Assembly (NCBI GenBank): GCA_028370155.1
Contig: CP116670.1
Span: 1-64,000 of the forward strand
DNA: 64,000 bases
Source of the DNA: Arthrobacter sp. OVS8
Lineage (GTDB): Bacteria; Actinomycetota; Actinomycetes; Actinomycetales; Micrococcaceae
Reading direction: 5' to 3'
Below, piece by piece: positions 1-8,101 of this stretch. Position numbers and translations under genes: made by a program. Numbering within the stretch: position 1 is the stretch's first letter; each line of letters begins with the position of its first letter. The notes beneath the pieces are model-generated. The model saw only the letters and a list, made by a program, of their open reading frames with translations. It made no database searches and had not been told where the DNA came from.

Positions 1-1
1 G

Positions 2-241
2 GTTAGCATCGATAAGTTCATACAGGCCCGCATTGCAGAGGATGAAGCGGCGGTTGAGCTAGAGAGGCAACTGCAGGCGGGTGATGGAAGCCGGACCGAG
101 TACTTGCAGCGATTGATGGAGTGCCTGGAGAAGCGGGCAAGGATGGAGCTGTACGGAACTGAGCCGGGTGGGATGTCTATCCTCAAGAACCTGGCTTCCG
201 GCTATGCCGATCACCCGGACTACCGGAAGGAGTGGGCATAG
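2..241 (+). CDS. DUF6221-like protein, 5' end cut by window
   Basis: The frame is open from base 2 to the TAG at 239-241 and encodes about 79 residues. It begins VSIDKFIQARIAEDEAAVEL and ends with YADHPDYRKEW. The 'ARIAEDE' start, the central 'ECLEKRARMELY' and the 'YADHPDYR.EW' tail match my recollection of the DUF6221 family, small actinobacterial and phage proteins of unknown function. The next codon upstream could be an ATG just outside the window, so the gene may be nearly complete. It lies in the end of an integrated element, next to an integrase-like scrap. The function is unknown. Confidence 0.65.
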   Translation, partial: VSIDKFIQARIAEDEAAVELERQLQAGDGSRTEYLQRLMECLEKRARMELYGTEPGGMSILKNLASGYADHPDYRKEWA

Positions 242-357
242 TGGCTAGCATCCGCATACGCGAGCTCACAAAGGGTGGGGCCTCGCACACAGTCACCTGG
301 CGGGATCCAGAGACGGGCCTCGAGACGTGTGCAAGCTTGGGCCTTTGGGGCAGATGA
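241..357 (+). pseudogene. Integrase N-terminal fragment (Arm DNA-binding like)
   Basis: GTG at 241 overlaps the upstream stop by one base. The product is only 38 residues and starts VASIRIRELTKGGASHTVTW, continuing RDPETGLET. The 'MASIR.R...G..YTV.WRDP.TG' pattern is typical of the Arm-type DNA-binding start of phage tyrosine recombinases. The rest of the protein (SAM-like and catalytic domains) is absent and the frame ends at 355-357. It is probably a remnant left at the end of the mobile element. It could also be a small unrelated protein, because the match is short. Confidence 0.45.
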
Positions 358-461
358 TCCTGGCGGAGTGCTCGATGAAGCGCGCGATTATCGCAGAGTG
401 GCGGTCGGCCGCAGCGGCTGAAAACGCACCCAATATCTGCGAGCGGACGAAAAGTGGCTAA
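354..461 (+). pseudogene. Second DUF6221-like fragment
   Basis: ATG at 354 overlaps the preceding TGA (ATGA). The 35-residue frame reads MILAECSMKRAIIAEWRSAA and ends at the TAA at 459-461. 'ILAEC..KR.I..E' matches the middle of DUF6221 proteins, like 'LMECLEKRARME' in the gene at 2-241. Both ends of the family domain are missing. This looks like a recombination scrap between the integrase fragment and the attachment site. Confidence 0.4.
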
Positions 462-468
462 ACTGGTT

Positions 469-490
469 TTCGATTCCCCCCATCTCCACA
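469..490 (+). other. Putative attachment site: duplicated tmRNA (ssrA) 3' end
   Basis: The sequence TTCGATTCCCCCCATCTCCA reads as a T-loop (469-475), the 3' strand of a T-stem (476-480), a 7-nt acceptor strand (481-487) and a discriminator A. The acceptor strand CATCTCC would pair with GGGGATG, a usual actinobacterial tmRNA 5' end. The bases just upstream (TGGTT) do not pair with the C-run, so only the 3' part of the RNA is here. That is the pattern left by tyrosine integrases that use ssrA. Mobile-element genes lie on the left and chromosomal genes on the right. The intact ssrA would be outside the window. Confidence 0.6.
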
Positions 491-496
491 TTTTGC

Positions 497-535
497 GGTG
501 AGCCGAGACATTCTTTACGGATGTTTCGGCTCACC
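497..535 (+). terminator. Long hairpin after the att site
   Basis: The arms GGTGAGCCGAGACA (497-510) and TGTTTCGGCTCACC (522-535) pair over 14 positions with one G-T wobble and an 11-nt loop. No T-run follows directly. It is the first of two hairpins downstream of the tmRNA-like 3' end and may help end ssrA transcription or trim its 3' end. Confidence 0.55.
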
Positions 536-540
536 ATTAA

Positions 541-571
541 CACCCCGGTCTTCGGACCGGGGTGTTTTTCT
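541..571 (+). terminator. Rho-independent terminator
   Basis: CACCCCGGTC (541-550), TTCG loop, GACCGGGGTG (555-564), then a T-run through about 569. The stem is perfect, 10 bp, with a stable UUCG-type tetraloop. It is probably the original terminator of the tmRNA gene, kept on the chromosomal side of the insertion. Confidence 0.85.
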
Positions 572-672
572 TTGCTGGCAATGATGGTCCCGGGGGTTTT
601 CGGGCGCACTCATTGAAAAGAAAAAGCTTCCGATTGCTGGCTATCGCTACCGATGTCCCATAGATTGACGAC

Positions 673-1747
673 ATGTTTACGGATGCCGGGGCTCTGTGGC
701 TCGATATCGTCGAGGAGGTCCGGTGGTATCCCTCGCCCCATAACTCCCAGCCGATCAAGTTGAGGGCCATCAGCGAGACAGTGGCGCGGGTTTATTATGA
801 CCTGGACCTTGGGCTGCCTGCCGAATCGTTTGGCATCCCTTTCGGCCACGTTTGCGCGGGGGTCTTTTGGAGTCGTTGTCGGTGGTCGCTGCTGCCCGCG
901 GCTACCGCACCATTGAATCTCTGAGCCACTCCGACATGGATTTCGGCGCCGTGGACCGTATGCACCTTATTGGCACAGTGCAGTTGGAACCCGCCACGGC
1001 TGACGACGAGACCCGGTCCGCTGATCAGCGCAGGCTCGCAGCATTCCGGTCCAGACGAACGTCCCGCCGGCCCTATGACCGCAGGATCGTGGGCGACGAT
1101 ATTTTGACGGCAGCTTCTTCGATCGCCTCCAGGCTGGGATACGAATTCCGCTCGACGACCGATGCCCGTACTGTCTCGTCACTTGTGCGGATCAATCAGA
1201 AAACTCTTTTCTCTGACTTGCGCAATGACGCCGTCTACGCCGAGATCATGCAGTGGTTGCGGTTTTCAAAGGATGAAGCGGCCGCCAAGGCGGACGGTCT
1301 GAGCGCAGAAACCCTGATCATGCCCGGTCGGGTGCTTGGTTTCGCGATGCGGCACCGTGGTCTTTGGTCCTTTCCCGTGATCGGCGGCATCATTCGGAGC
1401 TTTTATCTGCGCACGATGCAAGGGTGCGGCAGCTCGGATGGTTGGAGGCCCGTTCGCGGAACCTGCCGACTTTCTCGAAGCCGGACGAACGTTTATGCGG
1501 ATCTGGCTCTTTTTCTGAAAGAGGCGTGCACCTTCATCCCTTCGGCACTGTGATTACGAACCCGGCCTCCCACGCCGAGTTCGTTAAGGCCGCCGGAATC
1601 CACGAATCCGGGAACAGAATGGCGTGGATGCTCTTCAGGTTCGGCTTCAGCTCCACCCCGCCAGCTGCACACCGACGTCCCGCCGCCTCGACGCTGCTCA
1701 ATCCTCTGTCCGAAGGACCCTCACTACAGGAGCCTCTCATTGAGTAA
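673..1747 (+). CDS. Acg-like nitroreductase-family protein (frameshifted)
   Basis: The N-terminal part from ATG 673 carries 'YPSPHNSQPIKLR', the FMN-site signature of Acg-type nitroreductases. The middle continues in another frame from about 855 ('LLESLSVVAAARGYRTIE'). The C-terminal part has 'PFAEPADFLEAGRTFMRIW', then 'RGVHLHPFGTVITNP' and 'RMAWMLFRFG', ending at 1747. Breaks lie near 855, 1435 and 1520. Restoring five bases gives about 359 residues, normal for the family. The expected role is an FMN-dependent oxidoreductase, substrate unknown. Its 3' end overlaps the next gene by 8 bp, suggesting translational coupling. Confidence 0.65.
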
Positions 1748-3333
1748 ACGGTTCATTTTCGTCTTCGTGTTTCTGATGGACAGGTTTGTCGGACTGTTCA
1801 CCCCAAGAGTCTCCACGCACCGAATACTGTTGATGCCCGGCATTGAGCCTTTCCGGTGGGCGGCCGGTCGCTGGCGTGCCTGGCGGACCTTCGAGATGGC
1901 AGCCAAACGCGTACCGGCCTATCGTGACTTCCTCTCCGAACGTGGTGTACCGGGAAAGCTTTCCCTGCGGGGCAAGACGCTTGCTGACGCTTTCGCCGCG
2001 CTGCCGGAGATGGACAAAGACAGCTACATCAAGCGCTGGACCATCCCGGCGCGCAGCGTCGACGGCGTTCTGCCCCGCCACGGTGTCGTCGTGGATGAAT
2101 CTTCGGGGAGTTCGGGCGTTCCCACCAGCTGGGTCCGCGGCCTCGACGAACGCCTAGCCACCCGACAGCTGCTCCAGGTCGGCTTCTCGCGCACTGCGGA
2201 GACCCTCAAGAAACAACCGTTTGTGCTCAACTGCTTCTCACTGGGAGCATGGGCCACCGGGATGAACGTTAGTACCTCACGGACGTCACCATGATCAAGT
2301 CCATTGGCCCGGACCGTGACAAGGTAATCGCCACGATGCTGGAGTTCGGGACGGATTACACCTACATCATCCTGAGTTACCCGCCGTTCCTGAAGGCCTT
2401 GTTCGACGATGACCGCATCAACTGGGAAGACTACGACATCGTGGCGGCGTTCGGAGGTGAAGGCATCAGCGAAAACATGCGGGCGCACATCACAAAGTAC
2501 GCCCACAGTGCTTTTGGCTCTTACGGGGCCTCCGACCTTGAGATCAATCTGGCTATCGAGACTGACTACACAGTGGAGCTCCGCCGGGCCATTGCGACCA
2601 ACCCGGCACTGTCGGCGCGGCTCACCAAGCAGGCGGAGTACGGGGTGCTGCCAATGATTTTCCAGTTCAACCCCTATGACTACCTCATAGAAACAAACGA
2701 GGGCGGGGAATTGGTCGTCACGATCGTGCGCAAAGAGAACGTCAACCCGCGGATTCGGTACAACATCCATGACCGCGGGCATGTGCTGCGCGTGCGCGAC
2801 CTCAACTCTGTGCTCAGGGAATTCGGGCTCGGGCACATCATTCGGCAGCAGTTCCTCGATCTCCCCTGCTCTTCCACTACGGCAGGAGCGACCTGTCCGT
2901 CGATTTCAATGGAGCCGTGGTCGCACCGGATGCGCTGCGGGACGTCCTCAGTGGCGATCAGACCCTTCTTGCGGCGGTGGAGAACCACCGCCTCGTCAGT
3001 TTCGAAGACGAACACGGAAACCGACAACTACACATCGCGCTGCAGCTCACCGCAGCAGCCACTCGCGAACGCGCCCTGGACGGGGTTGGCTACGGGAACT
3101 ACATCCTTGAGCAGCTCAGGGGCATGAACGGTGATTTCAATAACGCCATCCTGACATCACCAGACACAAGCCTCCCCACGGTTGCCTTCTATCCGCACCG
3201 CACCGGCCCGTTCAGGTCCGACGGCGCGAAGCTCAAGAACGAGTACGTTTGGCAGCTCGGTCCCACCGCGCCGCAGGACTGGAATCTGGACCTCGCGTTT
3301 CAGGCAGGGGACAATCAGGCGGCCGGTGACTGA
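1740..3333 (+). CDS. PaaK-like adenylate-forming enzyme (frameshifted)
   Basis: The proposed start is TTG 1740, behind AGGAG and inside the end of the nitroreductase-like gene. 'SSGSSGVPTSW' is the AMP-binding P-loop, and 'GSYGASDLEI' matches the A5 motif that holds the adenine. The later 'RYNIHDRGHV' resembles the A7-A8 region. Breaks lie near 2275 and 2867 (a C-run). Adding two bases gives 531 residues, close to phenylacetate-CoA ligase/CapK-like proteins. It should activate a carboxylic acid as an acyl-adenylate and perhaps a CoA thioester. The substrate cannot be read from sequence. The paired flavoenzyme may act on the same substrate. Confidence 0.65.
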
Positions 3334-3359
3334 CTCGCCAGGGAAAGCGGCCGGAAGCC

Positions 3360-3527
3360 TCAGCTTCCGGCCTTTTGCTTGCCCTGGCGCTGAATCAGCG
3401 CTTCTTGATGGGCAACGGGGTCCGCGTGCGTCTCCGCGACGTTCTTGGACTTCTTCTCGGCCCGTTTTTCCTTGATCGTTTTCACGGGCTTCTTGACCGC
3501 GCTCCGGTGCGGCGTTTTGTCAGGCAT
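3360..3527 (-). CDS. Small basic conserved protein
   Basis: ATG at 3525-3527 starts MPDKTPHRSAVKKPVKTIKE, a Lys-rich protein of about 44-55 residues that runs on as KRAEKKSKNVAETHADPV. A neighbouring frame ends 'IKKR' at 3395, so a one-base error near 3405 may hide the true, shorter C-terminus. No known domain is evident. Small charged proteins of this kind are common in Arthrobacter, but the function is unknown. Confidence 0.55.
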   Translation of the reverse strand: MPDKTPHRSAVKKPVKTIKEKRAEKKSKNVAETHADPVAHQEALIQRQGKQKAGS

Positions 3528-3571
3528 GTGGGCGCTCCCTAACAGCAGGGGGCCGGGATGGCCCCGTGCTA

Positions 3572-3943
3572 CTACGCCTCGGGCACCGCAACGTCCACGA
3601 TGCCGACGAAGCGGCTGCCGACGCCCTCGTACTCGCTGCGGACCAGTCCGGCGCCGACGCCGGGAACCTCGTACGGTGCGTGGTGCGCGCAGCACACATA
3701 GGTGAAGTCCGGCCACCACTTCTTCGGCCGCGCCGCCTCGGAGAACCCGCAGACCGCACACGTCAGCTGGACCCAGACCGGACGCTTGCCGGTCCGGTTG
3801 GCTTTGGACTGCACCAGCCACGCCGGCGGGTTGTCCAGCAGGTGGCCGAGCTCGGCGTCGGTGAGCCGGGGCGGGATGCCGTGACGGTGGGCCATTTCCA
3901 GCGGAATATCAAGGATCTGGGCAGCAACACGACGGGTAATCAT
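3572..3943 (-). CDS. Conserved hypothetical protein with Cys/His cluster
   Basis: An intact 123-residue frame starting MITRRVAAQILDIPLEMAHR. The centre has 'CAVCGF' and, 21 residues later, 'CCAHH', a possible zinc-ribbon. 'DAELGHLLDNPPAWLVQSKANR' resembles small actinobacterial proteins of unknown function, as far as I can recall. It stands between the Lys-rich small gene and the fluoride channel genes, all on the minus strand. No function is proposed. Confidence 0.6.
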   Translation of the reverse strand: MITRRVAAQILDIPLEMAHRHGIPPRLTDAELGHLLDNPPAWLVQSKANRTGKRPVWVQLTCAVCGFSEAARPKKWWPDFTYVCCAHHAPYEVPGVGAGLVRSEYEGVGSRFVGIVDVAVPEA

Positions 3944-4003
3944 CCTTCAACGATACGGGATGGGAGGGCCGCAATCCGCCCCTGAGGTCCGGCGTTACGC
4001 TCG

Positions 4004-4377
4004 TCACAGACCCGTCATGGCCAGCCCGAGCGCTGCCGCGGCCAGGCCTGCTGCGAGGTTGGCGGCGATGTTGAGGGCGGCGGCGCGGTAGCGCGTCTCG
4101 CTCACCAGTCGCACGGTGGCGGTGGTCCAGGAGCTGAAGGTGGTCAGGCCGCCCGCCAGCCCGGTCGCGAGACCGGTCTGCCATTCGGGGCCCAGCCCCA
4201 GCCGGGCCGTCAGTCCTACGGCTGCACCGATGATGAAGGAGCCGCCACATTGACCGCGAGCGTCGCCCAGGGCCAGTGCGGATGGCGCCCCGGGTGGTGC
4301 GCAAACCAGGAGTCGACGGCGAAGCGCAACAGGGCGCCCGCGACGCCGAAGGCTCCCACCAGCACGGCGGTGATCAC
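4004..4377 (-). CDS. crcB: Fluoride channel subunit CrcB/FluC, second copy (frameshifted)
   Basis: The GTG at 4375-4377 overlaps the end of the first copy as GTGA. The protein begins VITAVLVGAFGVAGALLRFA and, in the other frame, has 'GLAGGLTTFSSW', the conserved FluC 'GG.TTFS.' region. A base is missing near 4253 (expected 'LAVNVAGSF'). With it the gene has 125 codons. Actinobacterial genomes often carry two FluC genes whose products pair as an antiparallel dimer in the membrane to export fluoride. No fluoride riboswitch was seen upstream. Confidence 0.85.
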
Positions 4378-4789
4378 GAGGCACCGCCGCCAGGTCGGCC
4401 AGGGTTTTGCCGGTCTTCCACCCGGCGGCTGCGGCACCGAGGCCCAGGACGAGGGAGAGCGCAAGATAGGCCAGCCAGCTGGCATGGGAGCCGCCGCGGA
4501 TCTGCTGGTCAATGGTGAACACCACCGCGGAGAAGGTCGTGAAGGAGCCCAGCAGCCCGGGGCCCAGGCCGGCACGCAGCCAGAAGGCGGTCTTGGGCCG
4601 GGCGATCCAGACCGTGGTGAGGACCGCGAGGACAAAACTTCCGACGACGTTGATCACCAGGGTGGTCCAGGGGACGCTCCCCGCGGTTTCGGGGAACATC
4701 AGTCCGGCCCCATAGCGCAGCTCCGTCCCGATCAGGCCGCCGACGGCGACCGCCGCCCACGCCCGCCAGCCCGGCCGTGCAGTCCGCAT
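4374..4789 (-). CDS. crcB: Fluoride channel subunit CrcB/FluC, first copy (frameshifted near 3' end)
   Basis: Starts MRTARPGWRAWAAVAVGGLI and carries 'GTELRYG', 'VNVVGSF' and 'GLLGSFTTFSAV', all FluC hallmarks, with four hydrophobic segments. Its start codon directly abuts the stop of the DtxR/MntR-family gene. A missing base close to the 3' end hides the stop at 4374-4376. With it the gene has 139 codons and overlaps the second copy. It exports fluoride as one half of a dual-topology pair. Confidence 0.85.
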
Positions 4790-5502
4790 TCAGCGCCGCT
4801 CCAGGCTGCAGCCGGGATGGACCGCCTCGCTGTGGACCCAGAGCGCGGAGGCAACTTCCTCGGCGAGGTCGAACTCGCGCAGGGTCCCCCGGAACCGATG
4901 CGCACCACCAGGGCGCCGCCGAAGGGCTTCCGGCCCAGCACCTCGACATCAGCGTCCAGCGCGATCTCCTCGGCGGAAAGGTAGCGCAGCAGTTCGGGGT
5001 TTTCGTCGCTGATGCGGGTGATCAGGCCGGTGTGGCCGTCGTCGAGTTCGCTCATCCGGTGAGCCGCGGGCACCTGGACGGAACCGTCCGCGGCCGGGAT
5101 CGGATCGCCGTGCGGGTCCCGCACCGGGTTCCCGAGCTTCGCCGCCATCCGTTCGATGAACGTGTCCGAGACGGCATGCTCCAGGAGTTCGGCTTCGTCG
5201 TGGACCTCGTCCCAGCGGTAGCCGAGCTCCCGGACGAGGAACGTCTCAATGAGCCGGTGCCGCCGCACCATCGACAGCGCCAGCCGGACGCCGTCGGATG
5301 TCAGGGTGATGGCGCTGTAGGGCTGGTGGTCTACCAGGCCCTGGTCCTTGAGCTTGCGGACCATCTCGGAGACCGAGGAGTTCGCGACGCCGAGGCGCTG
5401 GGCCAGCTGCGTGGAGGTGATGGGCTTGTCCTGCCACTCCGTGAAGGAGTAGATGACCTTGACGTAGTCCTCGATCGAGGAGGAGGGCAGACTGGTCTTC
5501 AC
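4790..5502 (-). CDS. mntR: DtxR/MntR-family metal-dependent repressor (frameshifted C-terminus)
   Basis: The N-terminal winged helix reads MKTSLPSSSIEDYVKVIYSF with 'SVSEMVRKLKDQGLV', followed by the dimerisation and metal-binding domain ('HRLIETFLVRELGY', 'HDEAELLEHAVSD'). The C-terminal SH3-like domain is interrupted by a missing G near 4890. Restored, it ends 'SEAVHPGCSLERR' at 4790, 237 residues. Family members sense Mn(II) or Fe(II) and repress uptake genes. Mn is my guess from length and motif, not proven. The fluoride channel genes follow without a gap. Confidence 0.8.
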
Positions 5503-5537
5503 AGCCTCAAGCCTACCGTCAGGCGGCGCCGGCGGTG

Positions 5538-6295
5538 TCAGGCCCGGACTGCCCGCCAGCTCTGTGTCAGGTAGGGGAGCGGGAGGAGTTCCCGGGGTCG
5601 TGGCCCAGATGCTCGTGGAGGTACCAGTCGAGGTTGCCCAGCACCTTGGCGCGGGTGGCCTCGCCCGCCGCCAGGTAGTAGCTGCGGGACTTCGTCAGCT
5701 CCATGATGTCGGCGGTCCGCACCGGATCTTCCCAGCGGGTGAGGTGGCTCTCCAGCCCGGCGAATTCCGGGCCCACCGGCGGGGTGAAGTGCGGCTTGTG
5801 GACATCGCCGGCATGCATGATGCGCGAAAGCCGGTGCACCCACGGAACGGAGGTGTCCAGCTGGTTCCAGACCAGCCCCAGGACACCGTGGGGGCGAAGG
5901 ATCCTGGCGATCTCCGTGCTGGCCAGGGCCGGATCGCACCAGTGCCACGCCTGGGCAACGGTGACGAGGTCGAAAGCCCCGGCGGGAAGTCCCGTGTGCT
6001 CCGCGGTACCCTCGACGGCGGTGACGTCCGGGAGCGTCCTGCTCAGCTGCTCCAGCATATCCGTGGAAGGGTCCACCGCTACCGTGTGCAGGCCGCGTGC
6101 GGCCAGCAGCGCCGTGAACTTGCCCGTTCCGGCACCGAGGTCCGCGGCATCCTTGGCGCCGGCGGGAATCAGCCAGTCGGCGGAATCGCCGGGGTAGCCC
6201 GGGCGGACGCGTTCGTAGTGTTCCCCGCCGTCCCGGAAGCTCTGCCCGAGCTCCTCGCGGCGTTCCTGATGCAGTTTGGGGCCACCGCGCGCCAC
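5538..6295 (-). CDS. Class I SAM-dependent methyltransferase (3' frameshift)
   Basis: Starts MARGGPKLHQERREELGQSF. 'AADLGAGTGKF' is SAM-binding motif I and 'VAVDPSTDML' is motif II. 'FDLVTVAQAWHW' is typical of a Methyltransf_11 subgroup. A C missing near 5590 displaces the last 20 residues. Restored, the protein ends 'LTQSWRAVRA', 252 residues. The substrate is unknown. It lies directly downstream of a PLP enzyme that is behind a SAM-IV riboswitch, so it may share that SAM-controlled transcript. Confidence 0.75.
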
Positions 6296-6378
6296 GTGCG
6301 ATCTCCTTCGGCAGGTCCGGATGGGTACCTATCGAATTTACCGCACGCGGCAGGCGCCGCGGCTCCTCACCGAAAGAG

Positions 6379-7838
6379 TCAGTCCAGGGTGCAGGGGCCG
6401 CGCCCGCCGTGCCGGGCGTGTTGGGTGCCCAGTGCGGGTAGGTGCGGGTGTCGTTGGACGGGACCCAGCGTCCCGCGTCCACCACATAGTCCCAGCCCAG
6501 GCCGGTCTGGCGCAGCTGCTGGAGTGCGGTGAGCAGCCGCTGGGCGTCCTCCAGCCGGGAACCCAGGCCGAAGCTTGCCCGCAGCGAGCCGGAGGGCAGC
6601 CCGAGCCGCCGGAGCAGGGGTGCGCGCAGAAGCGGCCGTCGCGCAGCCCGATGCCGTGTTCGGCCGACAGGTACGCCGCGACCAGGCCGGCGTCGTAGCC
6701 CTCGAGGGAGAAATTGACGACGCCGATCGTGCCGGTGCCCGCACCGCCACCCGGCCGCTTGCCTGCCGGCGCGTCGAAGGAGGCACTGTCCGAGAAGATC
6801 TGGTGGACGGTCACGCCGTCGATCCGGGCGAGGCCCTCGACCAGGAACGACCGGATGGCGTTTTCGTGCGCGTGCCACTGGTCCACGTCAAGGTCGGCGA
6901 TCACCTGGGTGGCCCGGGCCAGGGTGGCGGCGCCGAGGACATTGGGCGAGCCGCCTTCGTGCCGGGCGGGCCCGGTGGTCCAGCTGACCGTGTCGATCCG
7001 GGCGTCCTGCACGGCCCCGCCGCCGCAAGGTGCGGCGTGCCGGCGTCGAGCCAGTCGGGGCGGCCCACCAGCACCCCGGCGCCGAAGGGTGCGTAGAGCT
7101 TGTGCCCGGAGAAGGCGAGGTAGTCGACGTCGTCCGCGGCGATGTCGATCCGCCGGTGCGGCGCCAGCTGCGCGGCGTCGACGACGATCCGGGCGCCGTA
7201 TTCGTGGGCCAGGGCGGCCAGGGCCCGGATCGGCAGGACCTCACCGGTGACGTTGGAGGCGCCGGTGACGGCGAGCAGGCTGACGCCGCCGTGGGCGAGT
7301 TCCCCGCGGAGGAGGTCCAGCGTGCCGGCGAGGGTGGGTGCGGCGATGACGCTGCGGTGCGGCACGCCCTGCCACGGCAGGAGGTTGGCGTGGTGTTCGA
7401 TATCGAGGTAGAGCACGTCGCCGGTGTGCACGCCGTCGACGACGGGCAGGCAGCCGGCCAGCAGGTTCAGGGAATCGGTGGTGTTGCGGGTGAAGATCAC
7501 CGCGTCGTCCGGGCGGCCGCCCACGAAATCGCGGACAATAGTGCGCGCGTTCTCGTAGACCGACGTGCTGATCTGGGAAGCGTAGCCGCCCCGCGGTGGA
7601 CGCTGGCGTAGAACGGCAGGATTTCGTTGAGGTAGGCCGAAACGACGGAGAGCGCGGGGGCCGAGGCGCCGTAGTCCAGGTTCGCGTAGCGGGCGTGGCC
7701 GCCCTGGATCAGCGGTGCCTGGATCTCGGCGCCCGTGACCGCGGCCAGCGGCCGGCGGGCGATGGCGGACCGTGCCTCGGGACCGGCCTGGCCGGCGGCA
7801 CGGAGTTCGGTGGTGGCGGGAATGGTGGCAGTCGTCAT
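6379..7838 (-). CDS. Class V aminotransferase-fold PLP enzyme, cysteine desulfurase-like (frameshifted)
   Basis: ATG 7836-7838 starts MTTATIPATTELRAAGQAGP. Recognisable pieces are 'RYANLDYGASAPAL', 'FTRNTTDSLNLLA', 'DIEHHANLLPW', 'RIVVDAAQLAPHR' and 'DYLAFSGHKLYAPFG', whose lysine is the PLP Schiff base. The C-terminus has 'TIGVVNFSLEGYD'. Breaks near 7585, 7020, 6620 and 6395 account for four missing bases and give 487 residues. It resembles SufS/NifS enzymes that take sulfur from cysteine, though it lacks a sufBCD context. The SAM-IV element upstream places it in sulfur/methionine metabolism. Confidence 0.7.
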
Positions 7839-7859
7839 GGGACCTCGCTCGAAAAAGGA

Positions 7860-7990
7860 CCCCACATGCCGGGGATCCGCGCTTGCCGGGTCCGTTCCGG
7901 ACCGGCCAGGTCGTCACCCGGGGCACCCCGCCGCGAAAGGAGGGTTGCCGGCCAGCAAACCGGGGTTTTGCGCTGGCACTCGTGACCTGC
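7860..7990 (-). promoter_or_regulatory. SAM-IV-type riboswitch
   Basis: On the minus strand the leader contains CAGGTCACGAGTGCCAGCG, then CCCCGGTTTGCTGGCCGG, then CAACCCTCC, GCGGCGGGGTGCCCC and GGGTGACGACCTGG. CAGGTC (7984-7989) pairs with GACCTG (7907-7912) to close the core. This order of elements matches the actinobacterial SAM-IV riboswitch as I remember it. It lies about 70-150 nt before the class V PLP enzyme. SAM binding is expected to reduce expression. Confidence 0.75.
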
Positions 7991-8101
7991 TTTGAGCCTA
8001 GGACATTCCCCGTTCCGGCGGAAAGGAGCCGGCTGAATGTGAAGCTGTTTGTTACGCGCTGCAGGCCGCGGCCGGAACCGCGATCCCGGCTGGTGGCCGC
8101 G

